Source of the DNA: UBA11164 sp034376725 | GTDB lineage: Bacteria > Pseudomonadota > Gammaproteobacteria > Xanthomonadales > Xanthomonadaceae | Length of the DNA stretch: 10,089 nucleotides | NCBI GenBank assembly: GCA_034376725.1 | Contig: JAXMJH010000137.1 | Coordinates: 1-10,089, forward strand | Direction: 5' to 3' | Shown here: positions 1-5,937 of the stretch, piece by piece | How positions within the stretch are numbered: the first letter of the stretch is position 1 | Layout of the letters: the number at the start of each line of letters is the position of its first letter | Position numbers and translations under genes: made by a program | The notes under the pieces: generated by a model | Databases searched by the model: none | Told to the model about the DNA's origin: nothing | Seen by the model: the letters and a program-made list of their open reading frames with translations, nothing else

Positions 1-142
1 GTGGCGCTTCAACCGCCGATTCCGCCTCGACGTGCTGGTACCGCGCCTGCTCGTCGCCATCGCGCGCTGCAAGCCGTGGTCGGAGCGCAAACTGCGCGAT
101 GTGCCGGTCTTTGCTGGCTGAGGTATGGCGCTAATCAGGACC
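1..142 (+). mobile_element. 3' end of an IS1595-family (ISXO2-like) insertion sequence, cut by the window edge
   Basis: The end of a transposase reading frame (stop at 119-121) is followed by a short tail. The tail contains CTAATCAGGACC at 131-142, whose reverse complement GGTCCTGATTAG looks like an IS terminal repeat. The left half of the element lies outside the window, so neither the matching inverted repeat nor a target duplication can be checked. The right boundary near 142 is therefore a guess; the presence of the element rests on the transposase C-terminus. Confidence 0.5.
2..121 (+). CDS. IS1595-family (ISXO2-like) transposase, C-terminal 39 residues only
   Basis: Frame 2 is open from the window edge to a TGA at 119-121. 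It encodes 39 residues beginning WRFNRRFRLDVLVPRLL and ending DVPVFAG. The FNRRF start followed by an L-PRLL-A helix is how DDE transposases of the IS1595/ISXO2 type end, where the motif follows the last catalytic residue. All catalytic residues lie outside the window, so activity cannot be judged. The family call is from memory of the C-terminal pattern; a different IS family with a similar tail is possible but less likely. Confidence 0.7.
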   Translation, partial: WRFNRRFRLDVLVPRLLVAIARCKPWSERKLRDVPVFAG

Positions 143-413
143 TTTGTTGCATCGACTTCATCGCTCATTTATGGCTCCTTTTCCTCAACGGAAAGCTGTC
201 AAAAACTGTGGGGATCACGCCCCCTCACGCCAAGTTGGCCCCTAACCTGGGGTGTGGCGCCTCATAGTCGCGCTCGAGTTTCCCAAGGTCAAGCGACTTT
301 ATCTGGATGGTTTCAGGCAGTAGTCGGCTTCGCACGGTCGGTTCGCTGGGCCGGGCTCCGGCGCTACACCCAGGAGGAGCACCCAGCGGCGCACTGCGGT
401 CCGAGCGGACAGT
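143..413. other. Stretch with no supported gene between the IS1595 end and the small-gene cluster
   Basis: The short frames here have no recognisable protein family and no good start region. The one visible structure is an imperfect dyad: CGCCA at 228-232 pairs with TGGCG at 255-259, enclosing CCCC at 239-242 and GGGG at 249-252 around a 6-nt loop. It lacks a T-run on either side and the integron attC core sequences. The stretch lies downstream of the minus-strand cluster and may hold its terminator or decayed sequence. Confidence 0.4.
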
Positions 414-647
414 TCAGCACTGTGGTGGCTCATTCGGCGAAGCTGCGGCGCATGGCCGGCTCTCCGAGCGCCTGGTCGCTGCCGTCCGGCGTGCCACAAG
501 GCGGTCGTATGCGCCGAAGGTCATGGCAAGGGTGACCATCTCTTCGAACAAGGCGATTTTCGCGCGCGTCGACAGGGTTATCCCTTGCAGCAGCGTTTCC
601 CGGCGGGCGTCTTCGAAGGTGCACTTCAGCGGGTCGCTGTCGTTCAT
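414..647 (-). CDS. Small hypothetical protein, 77 aa, last gene of the small-gene cluster
   Basis: The protein starts MNDSDPLKCTFEDARRE and carries an amphipathic central helix (KIALFEEMVTLAMTF, about residues 30-44). It ends in a basic, low-complexity tail (about residues 53-77) that may be loosely conserved or read-through. I chose the start at 647 rather than an in-frame ATG at 677 because AGGA lies about 7 nt upstream of 647, and because the 677 start would overlap the end of the DUF2283 gene. It follows that gene by 32 nt on the same strand, so it is probably cotranscribed with it. I do not recognise a named family, although short proteins with a 'KxAFFEEMVxxAxxFGAxDRL' centre are familiar from similar clusters. 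No function is assigned. Confidence 0.55.
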   Translation of the reverse strand: MNDSDPLKCTFEDARRETLLQGITLSTRAKIALFEEMVTLAMTFGAYDRLVARRTAATRRSESRPCAAASPNEPPQC

Positions 648-679
648 TCGATTTCCTGGCCGGTTTCGGCGTTGCATCT

Positions 680-877
680 TCAGGCGGCAATCTGCTCAAA
701 GGAAAAGTGCGGAACATCGGCACGTTCGCTGGCGTGCTCCATGGTGAGCGCGCAAATCTGACCATCGGCATCCACGTCCAACTGTGTGTTTTCGTCCAGA
801 TCGCGCGTTTCAACGATGCTGCCTGAACGGAATTCGATGTATAGCGTGTCGGTTCCGCGAAAGTATTTGATCTTCAT
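680..877 (-). CDS. DUF2283 domain protein, 65 aa
   Basis: The whole protein fits the DUF2283 (YuzE-like) pattern. It opens MKIKYFRGTDTLYIEF, then has a short beta hairpin and an acidic turn (ETRDLDENTQLDVDADGQI, about residues 23-41), and ends in the 'ALTMEHASERA' segment, where the family has its conserved 'I-ILDAS' strand. Length is normal for the family. DUF2283 genes are often found beside small toxin-like genes such as DUF4258 and have been proposed as antitoxin-like; no DUF4258 gene is present here. The gene lies 34 nt after DUF2442 and 32 nt before the 77-aa unknown. The ribosome binding site is weak, which suggests coupled translation. Function is unknown. Confidence 0.85.
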   Translation of the reverse strand: MKIKYFRGTDTLYIEFRSGSIVETRDLDENTQLDVDADGQICALTMEHASERADVPHFSFEQIAA

Positions 878-911
878 GAGATCACGCCACAGCTTCGCAA
901 TTCGCTCGCGC

Positions 912-1181
912 TCAAGCCGCAGCGAAGCTCTGGTGGAGCGCCCCTTGCTCCTTCAGCCGCCTGTGCAGCGATTCCGCGCTCAGATCGAAGCCGTTCGGCC
1001 AAGCCAGCGCACCCGCCTCGATGAAGCATCGGGAGAAGAATTTAAGGTCGCGCAGGGGCTCAGTCATCTCGGTGCCCGCCTCAACGAAGTCTGCGAAGTC
1101 GTAAACACCCCATGCGCCATCGGAGAACCGCAGCAGGAGCTGCGTGCCCTGCTTTCTCTCGATCGCGGTCAGCTTAATCAT
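912..1181 (-). CDS. DUF2442 domain protein, 89 aa
   Basis: The sequence shows the DUF2442 pattern. The beta-strand region LLLRFSDGAWGVYDFADFVE (about residues 16-35) is followed by MTEPLRDLKFFSRCFIEAGA (about 39-58), with the family's 'PLRD...FF' core, and then ALAWPNGFDLSAESLH (about 58-73), with its 'WPNG-DL' signature. The start at 1181 has GGGAG about 7 nt upstream. The gene follows DUF4160 by 21 nt. Adjacent DUF4160 and DUF2442 genes are a recurrent pair in bacterial accessory DNA, from memory, and are suspected to act together, possibly as a toxin-antitoxin-like unit. Nothing in the sequence proves that role. Confidence 0.88.
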   Translation of the reverse strand: MIKLTAIERKQGTQLLLRFSDGAWGVYDFADFVEAGTEMTEPLRDLKFFSRCFIEAGALAWPNGFDLSAESLHRRLKEQGALHQSFAAA

Positions 1182-1202
1182 TGTCGGCTCCCGGTATCCG
1201 GC

Positions 1203-1439
1203 TCAGCGGGCGCAAGGCCTGAGCGCTGGACCAATTTGGCCCCACTCCGCTCGATGGTCGAGACACCACTGCTGCACGAGCACCGGGGCGCCACGAGGCA
1301 AGCTTCCCTGGAAGACTGCACCATCTTCAATAGCGACCAGCGCCTCATGTCCTTGGTATTCGACATGAATGTGTGGCGGTGGATGATCGGCGAAGTACAT
1401 CCGCACATAAATGCCGAAGAAGGTCGAGATGATGGGCAT
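1203..1439 (-). CDS. DUF4160 domain protein, 78 aa
   Basis: The N-terminal half is a clear DUF4160: MPIISTFFGIYVRMYFADHP, then PPHIHVEYQGHEALVAIEDG (about residues 21-40). It has the family's 'DHxPPHxH' histidine-rich signature and the 'G-LP--A---V--W---H' helix (SLPRGAPVLVQQWCLDHRAEW, about 46-66). The tail after W66 is shorter than the usual ending, so the C-terminus may be slightly truncated or divergent. The start codon lies only 3 nt beyond the icmF stop, so translation may be coupled to icmF, and DUF2442 follows 21 nt later. GC content is visibly lower than in icmF; for example, positions 1321-1380 contain 31 G/C of 60. The biochemical role is unknown. Confidence 0.85.
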   Translation of the reverse strand: MPIISTFFGIYVRMYFADHPPPHIHVEYQGHEALVAIEDGAVFQGSLPRGAPVLVQQWCLDHRAEWGQIGPALRPCAR

Positions 1440-1442
1440 GTA

Positions 1443-4400
1443 TCACATATTCCGCCGATACTCTCCGCCCACATCGTACAGGGCATGGCTGATCTGGCCC
1501 AGGCTGTGGGTCTTGACGGCTTCCATCAGGGCTGCGAAGACGTTCTTGCGGTCGCGGGCGGTGTTTTGCAGGTAGGCCAGGCCGTGGCCGTCGTGCGTTT
1601 GCGCGGTGGCGGTGTCGGTGTCGGCCAGGTGGACATGCGAGGTTTCGCCGGCCGGGGCGATGGCGTTGCGCAGTTGCTGGAAGTGCTGCACGTTGGCGAT
1701 CTGCTGGCCCTTTTCTTCGGGCGTGCTGCGGATCAGCTCGATCTCCGTGACGATGTCGCCGGCATGCTCCTTGGGCAGGAAGGTGTTGACACCGACCAGC
1801 GGAAGGCTGCCGTCGTGCTTCTTGTGCTCGTAGTACATCGATTCGTCCTGAATCTTGCCGCGCTGGTACATGGTGTCCATGGCGCCGAGCACGCCGCCGC
1901 GTTCGCTGATCGCTTCGAACTCCTTGTACACGGCTTCCTCGACGATATCGGTGAGCTGGTCGACGATGAAGCTGCCCTGCCAGGGGTTTTCGCAGAAGTT
2001 CAGCCCCAGCTCCTTGTTGATGATCATCTGGATGGCGACTGCGCGACGCACGCTTTCTTCGGTCGGCGTGGTGATGGCTTCGTCGAACGCGTTGGTGTGC
2101 AGGCTGTTGCAGTTGTCGAACAGGGCGTACAGCGCCTGCAAGGTGGTGCGGATGTCGTTGAACTGGATCTCCTGCGCGTGCAGGCTGCGGCCGGAGGTCT
2201 GGATGTGGTACTTCATCATCTGGCTGCGCTCGTTGGCGCCGTAGCGCTCGCGCATGGCGCGCGCCCAGATGCGCCGCGCCACGCGGCCGATGACGGTGTA
2301 CTCCGGATCCATTCCGTTGCTGAAGAAGAAGCTCAGGTTGGGCGCGAAGTCGTCGATGTCCATGCCGCGCGCCAGGTAGTACTCGACGATGGTGAAGCCA
2401 TTGCTCAGCGTGAAGGCGAGCTGGCTGATCGGGTTGGCGCCGGCTTCGGCGATGTGATAGCCGGAGATGGAAACCGAGTAGAAGTTGCGCACCTTGCAGT
2501 CGACGAAATACTGCTGGATGTCGCCCATCATGCGCAGGGCGAATTCGGTGCTGAAGATGCAGGTGTTCTGGGCCTGGTCTTCCTTGAGGATGTCGGCCTG
2601 CACGGTGCCGCGCACGGTGGACAGGGTGTGCGCCTTGATTCGCTCGTAGATTTCGGGCGGCACCAGTTGATCGCCGGTGATGCCAAGCAAGGACAGGCCG
2701 AGGCCGTCGTTGGTTTCCGGCAGCGCGCCGGAATAGCTCGGCCGTGGGCGATTGGCAAAGTACTCGTCGATCGCCTTGGTCGCCGCATGCCAGCGATCCG
2801 GATCGGCGCGCAGATACCGCTCCACCTGCTGATCGATTGCGGTGTTCATGAACATCGCCAGGATCATCGGCGCCGGGCCGTTGATGGTCATCGAAACACT
2901 GGTGGTCGGCGCGCACAGGTCGAAGCCGGAGTACAGCTTCTTCATGTCGTCGAGGGTGGCGATGTTGACGCCGGAATTGCCGATCTTGCCGAAGATGTCC
3001 GGACGCGGCGCCGGGTCTTCGCCGTACAGGGTGACTGAATCGAATGCGGTCGACAGGCGCACCGCCGGCTGGCCGACGCTGAGGTAGTGAAAACGCCGAT
3101 TGGTGCGCTCGGGCGTGCCCTCGCCGGCGAACATGCGGATCGGGTCTTCACCGCTGCGCCGGTACGGGTAGACGCCGCCGGTGTAGGGGTAGCCGCCGGG
3201 CAGGTTCTCCTTGCCGAGGAAGGTCAGCAGTTCGCCCCAGCCGGTGAACGTGGGCGCGGCGATCTTGGGGATCTTCTGGTGGCTCAGCGATTCGCGGTAG
3301 TTCTCGACCCGGATGGCCTTGTCGCGCACCTGATACTCGGTTGCCTCGTCGGTGATCGATTTCAGCCGCGCCGGCCACTGCCGCAGGCCGCTCAGCGATT
3401 CGCTCGACAACGACTGGACGGCATCGTTGTAGCGCTGGCGAAGGGTGCGAAGTTCGGGGTTCGGGGCGGCGGAGTCGGGGTCGGAGTCGGAGGCCGCGTG
3501 AAGGGCTTCGCTAGCGTACAGATCCAGAGCCGTCGGCAAGTGCGGATCGTCCAGATCGCGCAGTACTTCGTAATAGCTTTGGGCGCGGTCGGCGATTTCG
3601 GCATCGCTTTCGATGCGCCGGCCGATTGCCCTGCCCTGCTCGGCGATCTCGGCCAGGTAGCGGGTGCGCTGGCCGGGGATCAGCACTGTGGCACGCGGCT
3701 CCTTGAGGGAGGTGTCGACCTGCGGATTGAAATCGCAGCGCGCTTGTACGGTTCCCGCTTCGCCATTTCCGATTCCCATCTTCGCCGCCAGCAGACGGCA
3801 AAGATTGACGAACATCCAGGTGACGCCCGGATCGTTGAACTGGCTGGCGATGGTGGGATAGACCGGCACGTCCTGGTCGGCCATCTGGAAGGCGACGCGA
3901 TTGCGCTTCCACTGCTTGCGCACGTCGCGCAGCGCGTCCTCGGCGCCGCGCTTGTCGAACTTGTTGAGCACCACCAGTTCGGCGAAGTCGATCATGTCGA
4001 TCTTCTCCAACTGGCTGGCCGCACCGTAGTCGCTGGTCATCACGTAAACCGGAAAATCGACCAGATCGACGATTTCGGAGTCGGACTGACCGATGCCGGC
4101 GGTCTCCACGATCACCAGGTCGTAGCCCATGCCCTTCATGAAGGCGATGCAATCCTTGAGCACCGCGCTGGTGGCCACGTGCTGGCGCCGGGTTGCCATC
4201 GAGCGCATGAACACCCTCGGCGAGCGCAGCGAATTCATCCGGATACGGTCGCCCAGCAACGCACCGCCGGTCCGCCGCCGGGTCGGGTCGACCGCCAGCA
4301 CGCCGATGCGCATCTGCGGAAAATGCTGAAGGAACCGATTGACCAACTCATCGGTGACGCTGGACTTGCCCGCACCGCCGGTGCCTGTGATCCCCACGAC

Positions 4401-5132
4401 CGGGGTCGTGGGCATCCGGGAATGGGGAATGGAGAATCGGGAATCGGAGGAGCTGGCGGCCCACTGTTTACGCAACGTGGCGAGTTCGGGTTCGCTGTAA
4501 ACGCCGTCTTCGATGGTGCTGAGCACGCGACCGATGCCGATCTCATCATCGAGGCCAGGCAATCCGGCTCCTGCGATTCCCAGTTCCCGATTCCCGATTC
4601 CCCGCTCCTCGACCGACTCCCGATTCCCGATTCCCGATTCCCGGGCGTGCGAAGCACGCCGCACGACATCCTCGATCATCGCCACCAGCCCCATGTGCAT
4701 GCCATCGTTGGGGTGGTAGATGCGTTCCACGCCATAGGCTTGCAGCTCGGCGATTTCTTCGGGAGTGATGGTGCCGCCGCCGCCGCCGAACACCCGGATA
4801 TGGCCGGCGCCGCGCTCGCGCAGCATGTCGACCATGTACTTGAAGTATTCGACGTGGCCGCCTTGGTAGCTGGACAGCGCGATGGCGTCGGCATCCTCCT
4901 GCAAAGCCGCGCGGACCACGTCCTCGACCGAGCGGTTGTGGCCCAGATGCACCACCTCCGCGCCCTGGGCCTGGATGAGCCGGCGCATGATGTTGATGGC
5001 CGCGTCATGGCCGTCGAACAGGCTGGCGGCGGTGACAAAGCGCAGCGGCGAGGCGTCGGTTTCGGGGCGTTCGGCGCTGGAGGGGCTGAAGCCGTCTTTG
5101 GAGCGTGCGGCGGTGCCGGTGTGCGGGGTCAT
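1443..5132 (-). CDS. icmF: Fused isobutyryl-CoA mutase IcmF, 1229 aa
   Basis: This adenosylcobalamin enzyme interconverts isobutyryl-CoA and n-butyryl-CoA in the cytoplasm and carries its own GTPase chaperone. The B12-binding domain (about residues 30-155) has the DGHD motif, with His42 as the expected lower axial ligand. The MeaB-like GTPase domain (about 245-460) has the P-loop GITGTGGAGKSS (247-258) and the base-specificity motif NKFD (390-393). The mutase barrel (about 620 to the end) has RMFAG with Phe668, DQAQNT with Gln855, and SGYH with His893. Phe and Gln stand where methylmalonyl-CoA mutase has Tyr89 and Arg207, the pair expected of an isobutyryl-CoA mutase. The C-terminus (LYDVGGEYRRNM) is intact. 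At 1229 aa it is longer than the roughly 1,090 usual for the family. The excess includes about 30 N-terminal residues and a linker expanded by heptamer repeats (about residues 165-240). The start at 5132 is preceded by GAGG. Confidence 0.95.
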   Translation of the reverse strand: MTPHTGTAARSKDGFSPSSAERPETDASPLRFVTAASLFDGHDAAINIMRRLIQAQGAEVVHLGHNRSVEDVVRAALQEDADAIALSSYQGGHVEYFKYMVDMLRERGAGHIRVFGGGGGTITPEEIAELQAYGVERIYHPNDGMHMGLVAMIEDVVRRASHARESGIGNRESVEERGIGNRELGIAGAGLPGLDDEIGIGRVLSTIEDGVYSEPELATLRKQWAASSSDSRFSIPHSRMPTTPVVGITGTGGAGKSSVTDELVNRFLQHFPQMRIGVLAVDPTRRRTGGALLGDRIRMNSLRSPRVFMRSMATRRQHVATSAVLKDCIAFMKGMGYDLVIVETAGIGQSDSEIVDLVDFPVYVMTSDYGAASQLEKIDMIDFAELVVLNKFDKRGAEDALRDVRKQWKRNRVAFQMADQDVPVYPTIASQFNDPGVTWMFVNLCRLLAAKMGIGNGEAGTVQARCDFNPQVDTSLKEPRATVLIPGQRTRYLAEIAEQGRAIGRRIESDAEIADRAQSYYEVLRDLDDPHLPTALDLYASEALHAASDSDPDSAAPNPELRTLRQRYNDAVQSLSSESLSGLRQWPARLKSITDEATEYQVRDKAIRVENYRESLSHQKIPKIAAPTFTGWGELLTFLGKENLPGGYPYTGGVYPYRRSGEDPIRMFAGEGTPERTNRRFHYLSVGQPAVRLSTAFDSVTLYGEDPAPRPDIFGKIGNSGVNIATLDDMKKLYSGFDLCAPTTSVSMTINGPAPMILAMFMNTAIDQQVERYLRADPDRWHAATKAIDEYFANRPRPSYSGALPETNDGLGLSLLGITGDQLVPPEIYERIKAHTLSTVRGTVQADILKEDQAQNTCIFSTEFALRMMGDIQQYFVDCKVRNFYSVSISGYHIAEAGANPISQLAFTLSNGFTIVEYYLARGMDIDDFAPNLSFFFSNGMDPEYTVIGRVARRIWARAMRERYGANERSQMMKYHIQTSGRSLHAQEIQFNDIRTTLQALYALFDNCNSLHTNAFDEAITTPTEESVRRAVAIQMIINKELGLNFCENPWQGSFIVDQLTDIVEEAVYKEFEAISERGGVLGAMDTMYQRGKIQDESMYYEHKKHDGSLPLVGVNTFLPKEHAGDIVTEIELIRSTPEEKGQQIANVQHFQQLRNAIAPAGETSHVHLADTDTATAQTHDGHGLAYLQNTARDRKNVFAALMEAVKTHSLGQISHALYDVGGEYRRNM
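3751..3777. repeat. Degenerate heptamer repeat inside icmF
   Basis: GTTCCCG at 3751-3757, CATTTCC at 3764-3770 and GATTCCC at 3771-3777 resemble the GATTCCC heptamers of the 4575-4642 tract. Read on the icmF strand they encode MGIGNGEAGT (residues 452-461), at the junction after the GTPase domain. The similarity to GIGNRES in the other tract suggests an older or decayed copy of the same repeat. Confidence 0.45.
4393..4412. repeat. Palindrome at the icmF P-loop boundary
   Basis: CCCACGACC at 4393-4401 and GGTCGTGGG at 4404-4412 are perfect inverted copies separated by 2 nt. They lie 5 nt from a block of four heptamers. The segment encodes PTTPVVG, just before the P-loop, and those residues fit the family, so the symmetry may be partly coincidental with coding. 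Confidence 0.5.
4418..4445. repeat. Block of four tandem heptamers (GGGAAT-type on the plus strand) inside icmF
   Basis: The units are GGGAATG 4418-4424, GGGAATG 4425-4431, GAGAATC 4432-4438 and GGGAATC 4439-4445. On the icmF strand they read as the peptide DSRFSIPHSR (residues 230-239), just ahead of the GTPase P-loop. The orientation is opposite to that of the heptamers at 4575-4642. Confidence 0.85.
4575..4642. repeat. Two blocks of four tandem heptamers (GATTCCC on the plus strand) inside icmF
   Basis: Block one runs 4575-4602 (GATTCCC, AGTTCCC, GATTCCC, GATTCCC). A 12-nt spacer (4603-4614) follows, then block two at 4615-4642 (GACTCCC, then three GATTCCC). On the icmF strand they encode RESGIGNRESVEERGIGN followed by RELGI (about residues 164-186), in the linker after the B12-binding domain. 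Three heptamers equal seven codons, so the tract gives a repeating peptide whichever frame it is read in. No stop arises in the frame used here. Confidence 0.9.
4644..4660. repeat. Perfect hairpin abutting the heptamer tract
   Basis: GGCGTGC at 4644-4650 and GCACGCC at 4654-4660 pair perfectly around the loop GAA. The hairpin begins 2 nt after the last heptamer. It encodes part of RRASHA (about residues 158-163) in icmF. A hairpin joined to heptamer units looks like a REP-like composite repeat rather than ordinary coding sequence. Confidence 0.7.
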
Positions 5133-5169
5133 GGAAACCTCGGCAGGCTAGCGTTCGGATGAGCCTGTC

Positions 5170-5200
5170 ATTGTACCCGTGCCCGAATGCCCGGCTCGAA
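5170..5200 (-). promoter_or_regulatory. Possible icmF promoter
   Basis: On the minus strand, TACAAT (plus positions 5170-5175) is a good sigma-70 -10 box about 37 nt upstream of the icmF start. The best -35 is the weak TTCGAG (5195-5200), with a long 19-nt spacer. The call depends mainly on the -10 box; read-through from the upstream gene is also possible. Confidence 0.35.
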
Positions 5201-5225
5201 CCGCCGCCGATACGCCGGTCACGAT

Positions 5226-5795
5226 TCAGTCCGGCGGGCGGATATCCACGCGGGTGCTGAAGTCGTAGATCAGGCTGGCCGTGGCATTCAACGGCTGCGC
5301 GCGGATCGGCAGGCCGGTCTCCTGACAGATCGACAGAATCACATCCTCGCCGCTCGGGCCAGCGCCGAACGCCTCACTGTCGGACTGGTAGCGGTAGGTG
5401 CGCGACGGACAGCCCTCAACGGTTTCTTCCATCACGAAGGCCACCGCGCCGATGTCGCGCTCGGCCTGTTCGCGTGTCGGCGGACGGTAGGCCGCCATCA
5501 TCGGCGTCATGTTTTCCGGCAGCTTGCTCCACGCGCCGCCCTGCCGGGCCCAGGTGCCGCTGGGGTGGACGATGAACTCACCCTGCGCCGAGCGCACGTG
5601 CAAGCGATCCGGCATCTGGACATCCACGATGGCCGATTGGCCACCACCGTCCGTGTCGCGCAGCTCCAATCGATAGGCTTCGTGCTGGTAGGCCCGCATG
5701 TAGGCGTCGATCACCACCTGCCGGTCATCGGCGCCGGCGCTCGAATATGCCGGAAATAAAAGGCAAAATGCCAGGCAGTAACCAATGGGCTTCAT
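5226..5795 (-). CDS. Exported protein of unknown function, possibly LolA-like fold, 189 aa
   Basis: The start at 5795 is preceded by TGAGGA at a normal distance and gives a good signal peptide: MKPIGYC, a hydrophobic core LAFCLLFPAY, and a likely cleavage site after SSA (residue 20). A start further upstream would bury this signal. The mature part opens with a helix (about residues 24-40), followed by alternating beta strands with 'DVQMPDRLHVRS' (58-69) and 'EFIVHPSGTWARQGGAWSKL' (73-92). That strand pattern resembles LolA/LppX-type lipid-carrier folds, in which a 'P-R-----G-----V--G---W' run is common. Cys129 and Cys157 may form a disulfide in the periplasm. There is no lipobox. The stop lies 93 nt before the icmF start on the same strand, but no functional link is evident. 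The fold call is an inference. Confidence 0.75.
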   Translation of the reverse strand: MKPIGYCLAFCLLFPAYSSAGADDRQVVIDAYMRAYQHEAYRLELRDTDGGGQSAIVDVQMPDRLHVRSAQGEFIVHPSGTWARQGGAWSKLPENMTPMMAAYRPPTREQAERDIGAVAFVMEETVEGCPSRTYRYQSDSEAFGAGPSGEDVILSICQETGLPIRAQPLNATASLIYDFSTRVDIRPPD

Positions 5796-5937
5796 GGTGG
5801 TGGTCCTCAGGGGTGAATCGCGAACAGCCGGTCTGGAACTTGAACCAGCGAACGCTCCGTGGACTCGCGATCCATCGGTCGCTCGCGGCTTCGATTCGAC
5901 GCACGGCAGCCGCACTTGATCGAATGCATCTTACGAT
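5796..5937. promoter_or_regulatory. Divergent intergenic region between the exported protein and the oxygenase
   Basis: These 142 bases must hold promoters for both flanking genes. I see no strong -10/-35 pair in either direction. Six-base inverted half-sites, ATTCGA at 5894-5899 and TCGAAT at 5920-5925, are separated by 20 nt and could be a regulator site. The oxygenase start has no clear Shine-Dalgarno sequence. Confidence 0.4.

Noticed and set aside
228..259. Possible integron attC site next to the small-gene cluster
   Set aside because: The dyad lacks the GTTRRRY and RYYYAAC core sites, and the small genes are spaced as an operon rather than as cassettes.
299..499. 66-codon minus-strand frame after the 77-aa gene
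   Set aside because: It overlaps the end of the 77-aa gene in another frame, has an Arg/Ala-rich composition, no ribosome binding site and no recognisable family.
1345..2916. 523-codon open frame on the minus strand
   Set aside because: It overlaps icmF in another frame, with an Arg/His-rich composition and no domains.
786..3038. 750-codon open frame on the plus strand
   Set aside because: It lies antisense to icmF and the small genes, has no recognisable domains, and is rich in Val, Ala, Gly and Asp runs typical of the reverse-complement frame of a high-GC gene.
4418..4642. CRISPR array
   Set aside because: The repeats are 7-bp tandem units with no unique spacers of constant length and no cas genes, and they lie within a coding frame.
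1443..5132. Reading the large gene as methylmalonyl-CoA mutase
   Set aside because: The fused GTPase layout and the Phe668/Gln855 pair fit isobutyryl-CoA mutase. I first aligned Tyr655 (GVYPY) to the active-site Tyr89, but counting residues through the FRPWTIRQYAG-like stretch puts Phe668 there.
3087..5162. 691-codon open frame on the plus strand
   Set aside because: It is antisense to the N-terminal two thirds of icmF, which has clear catalytic motifs; this frame has none.
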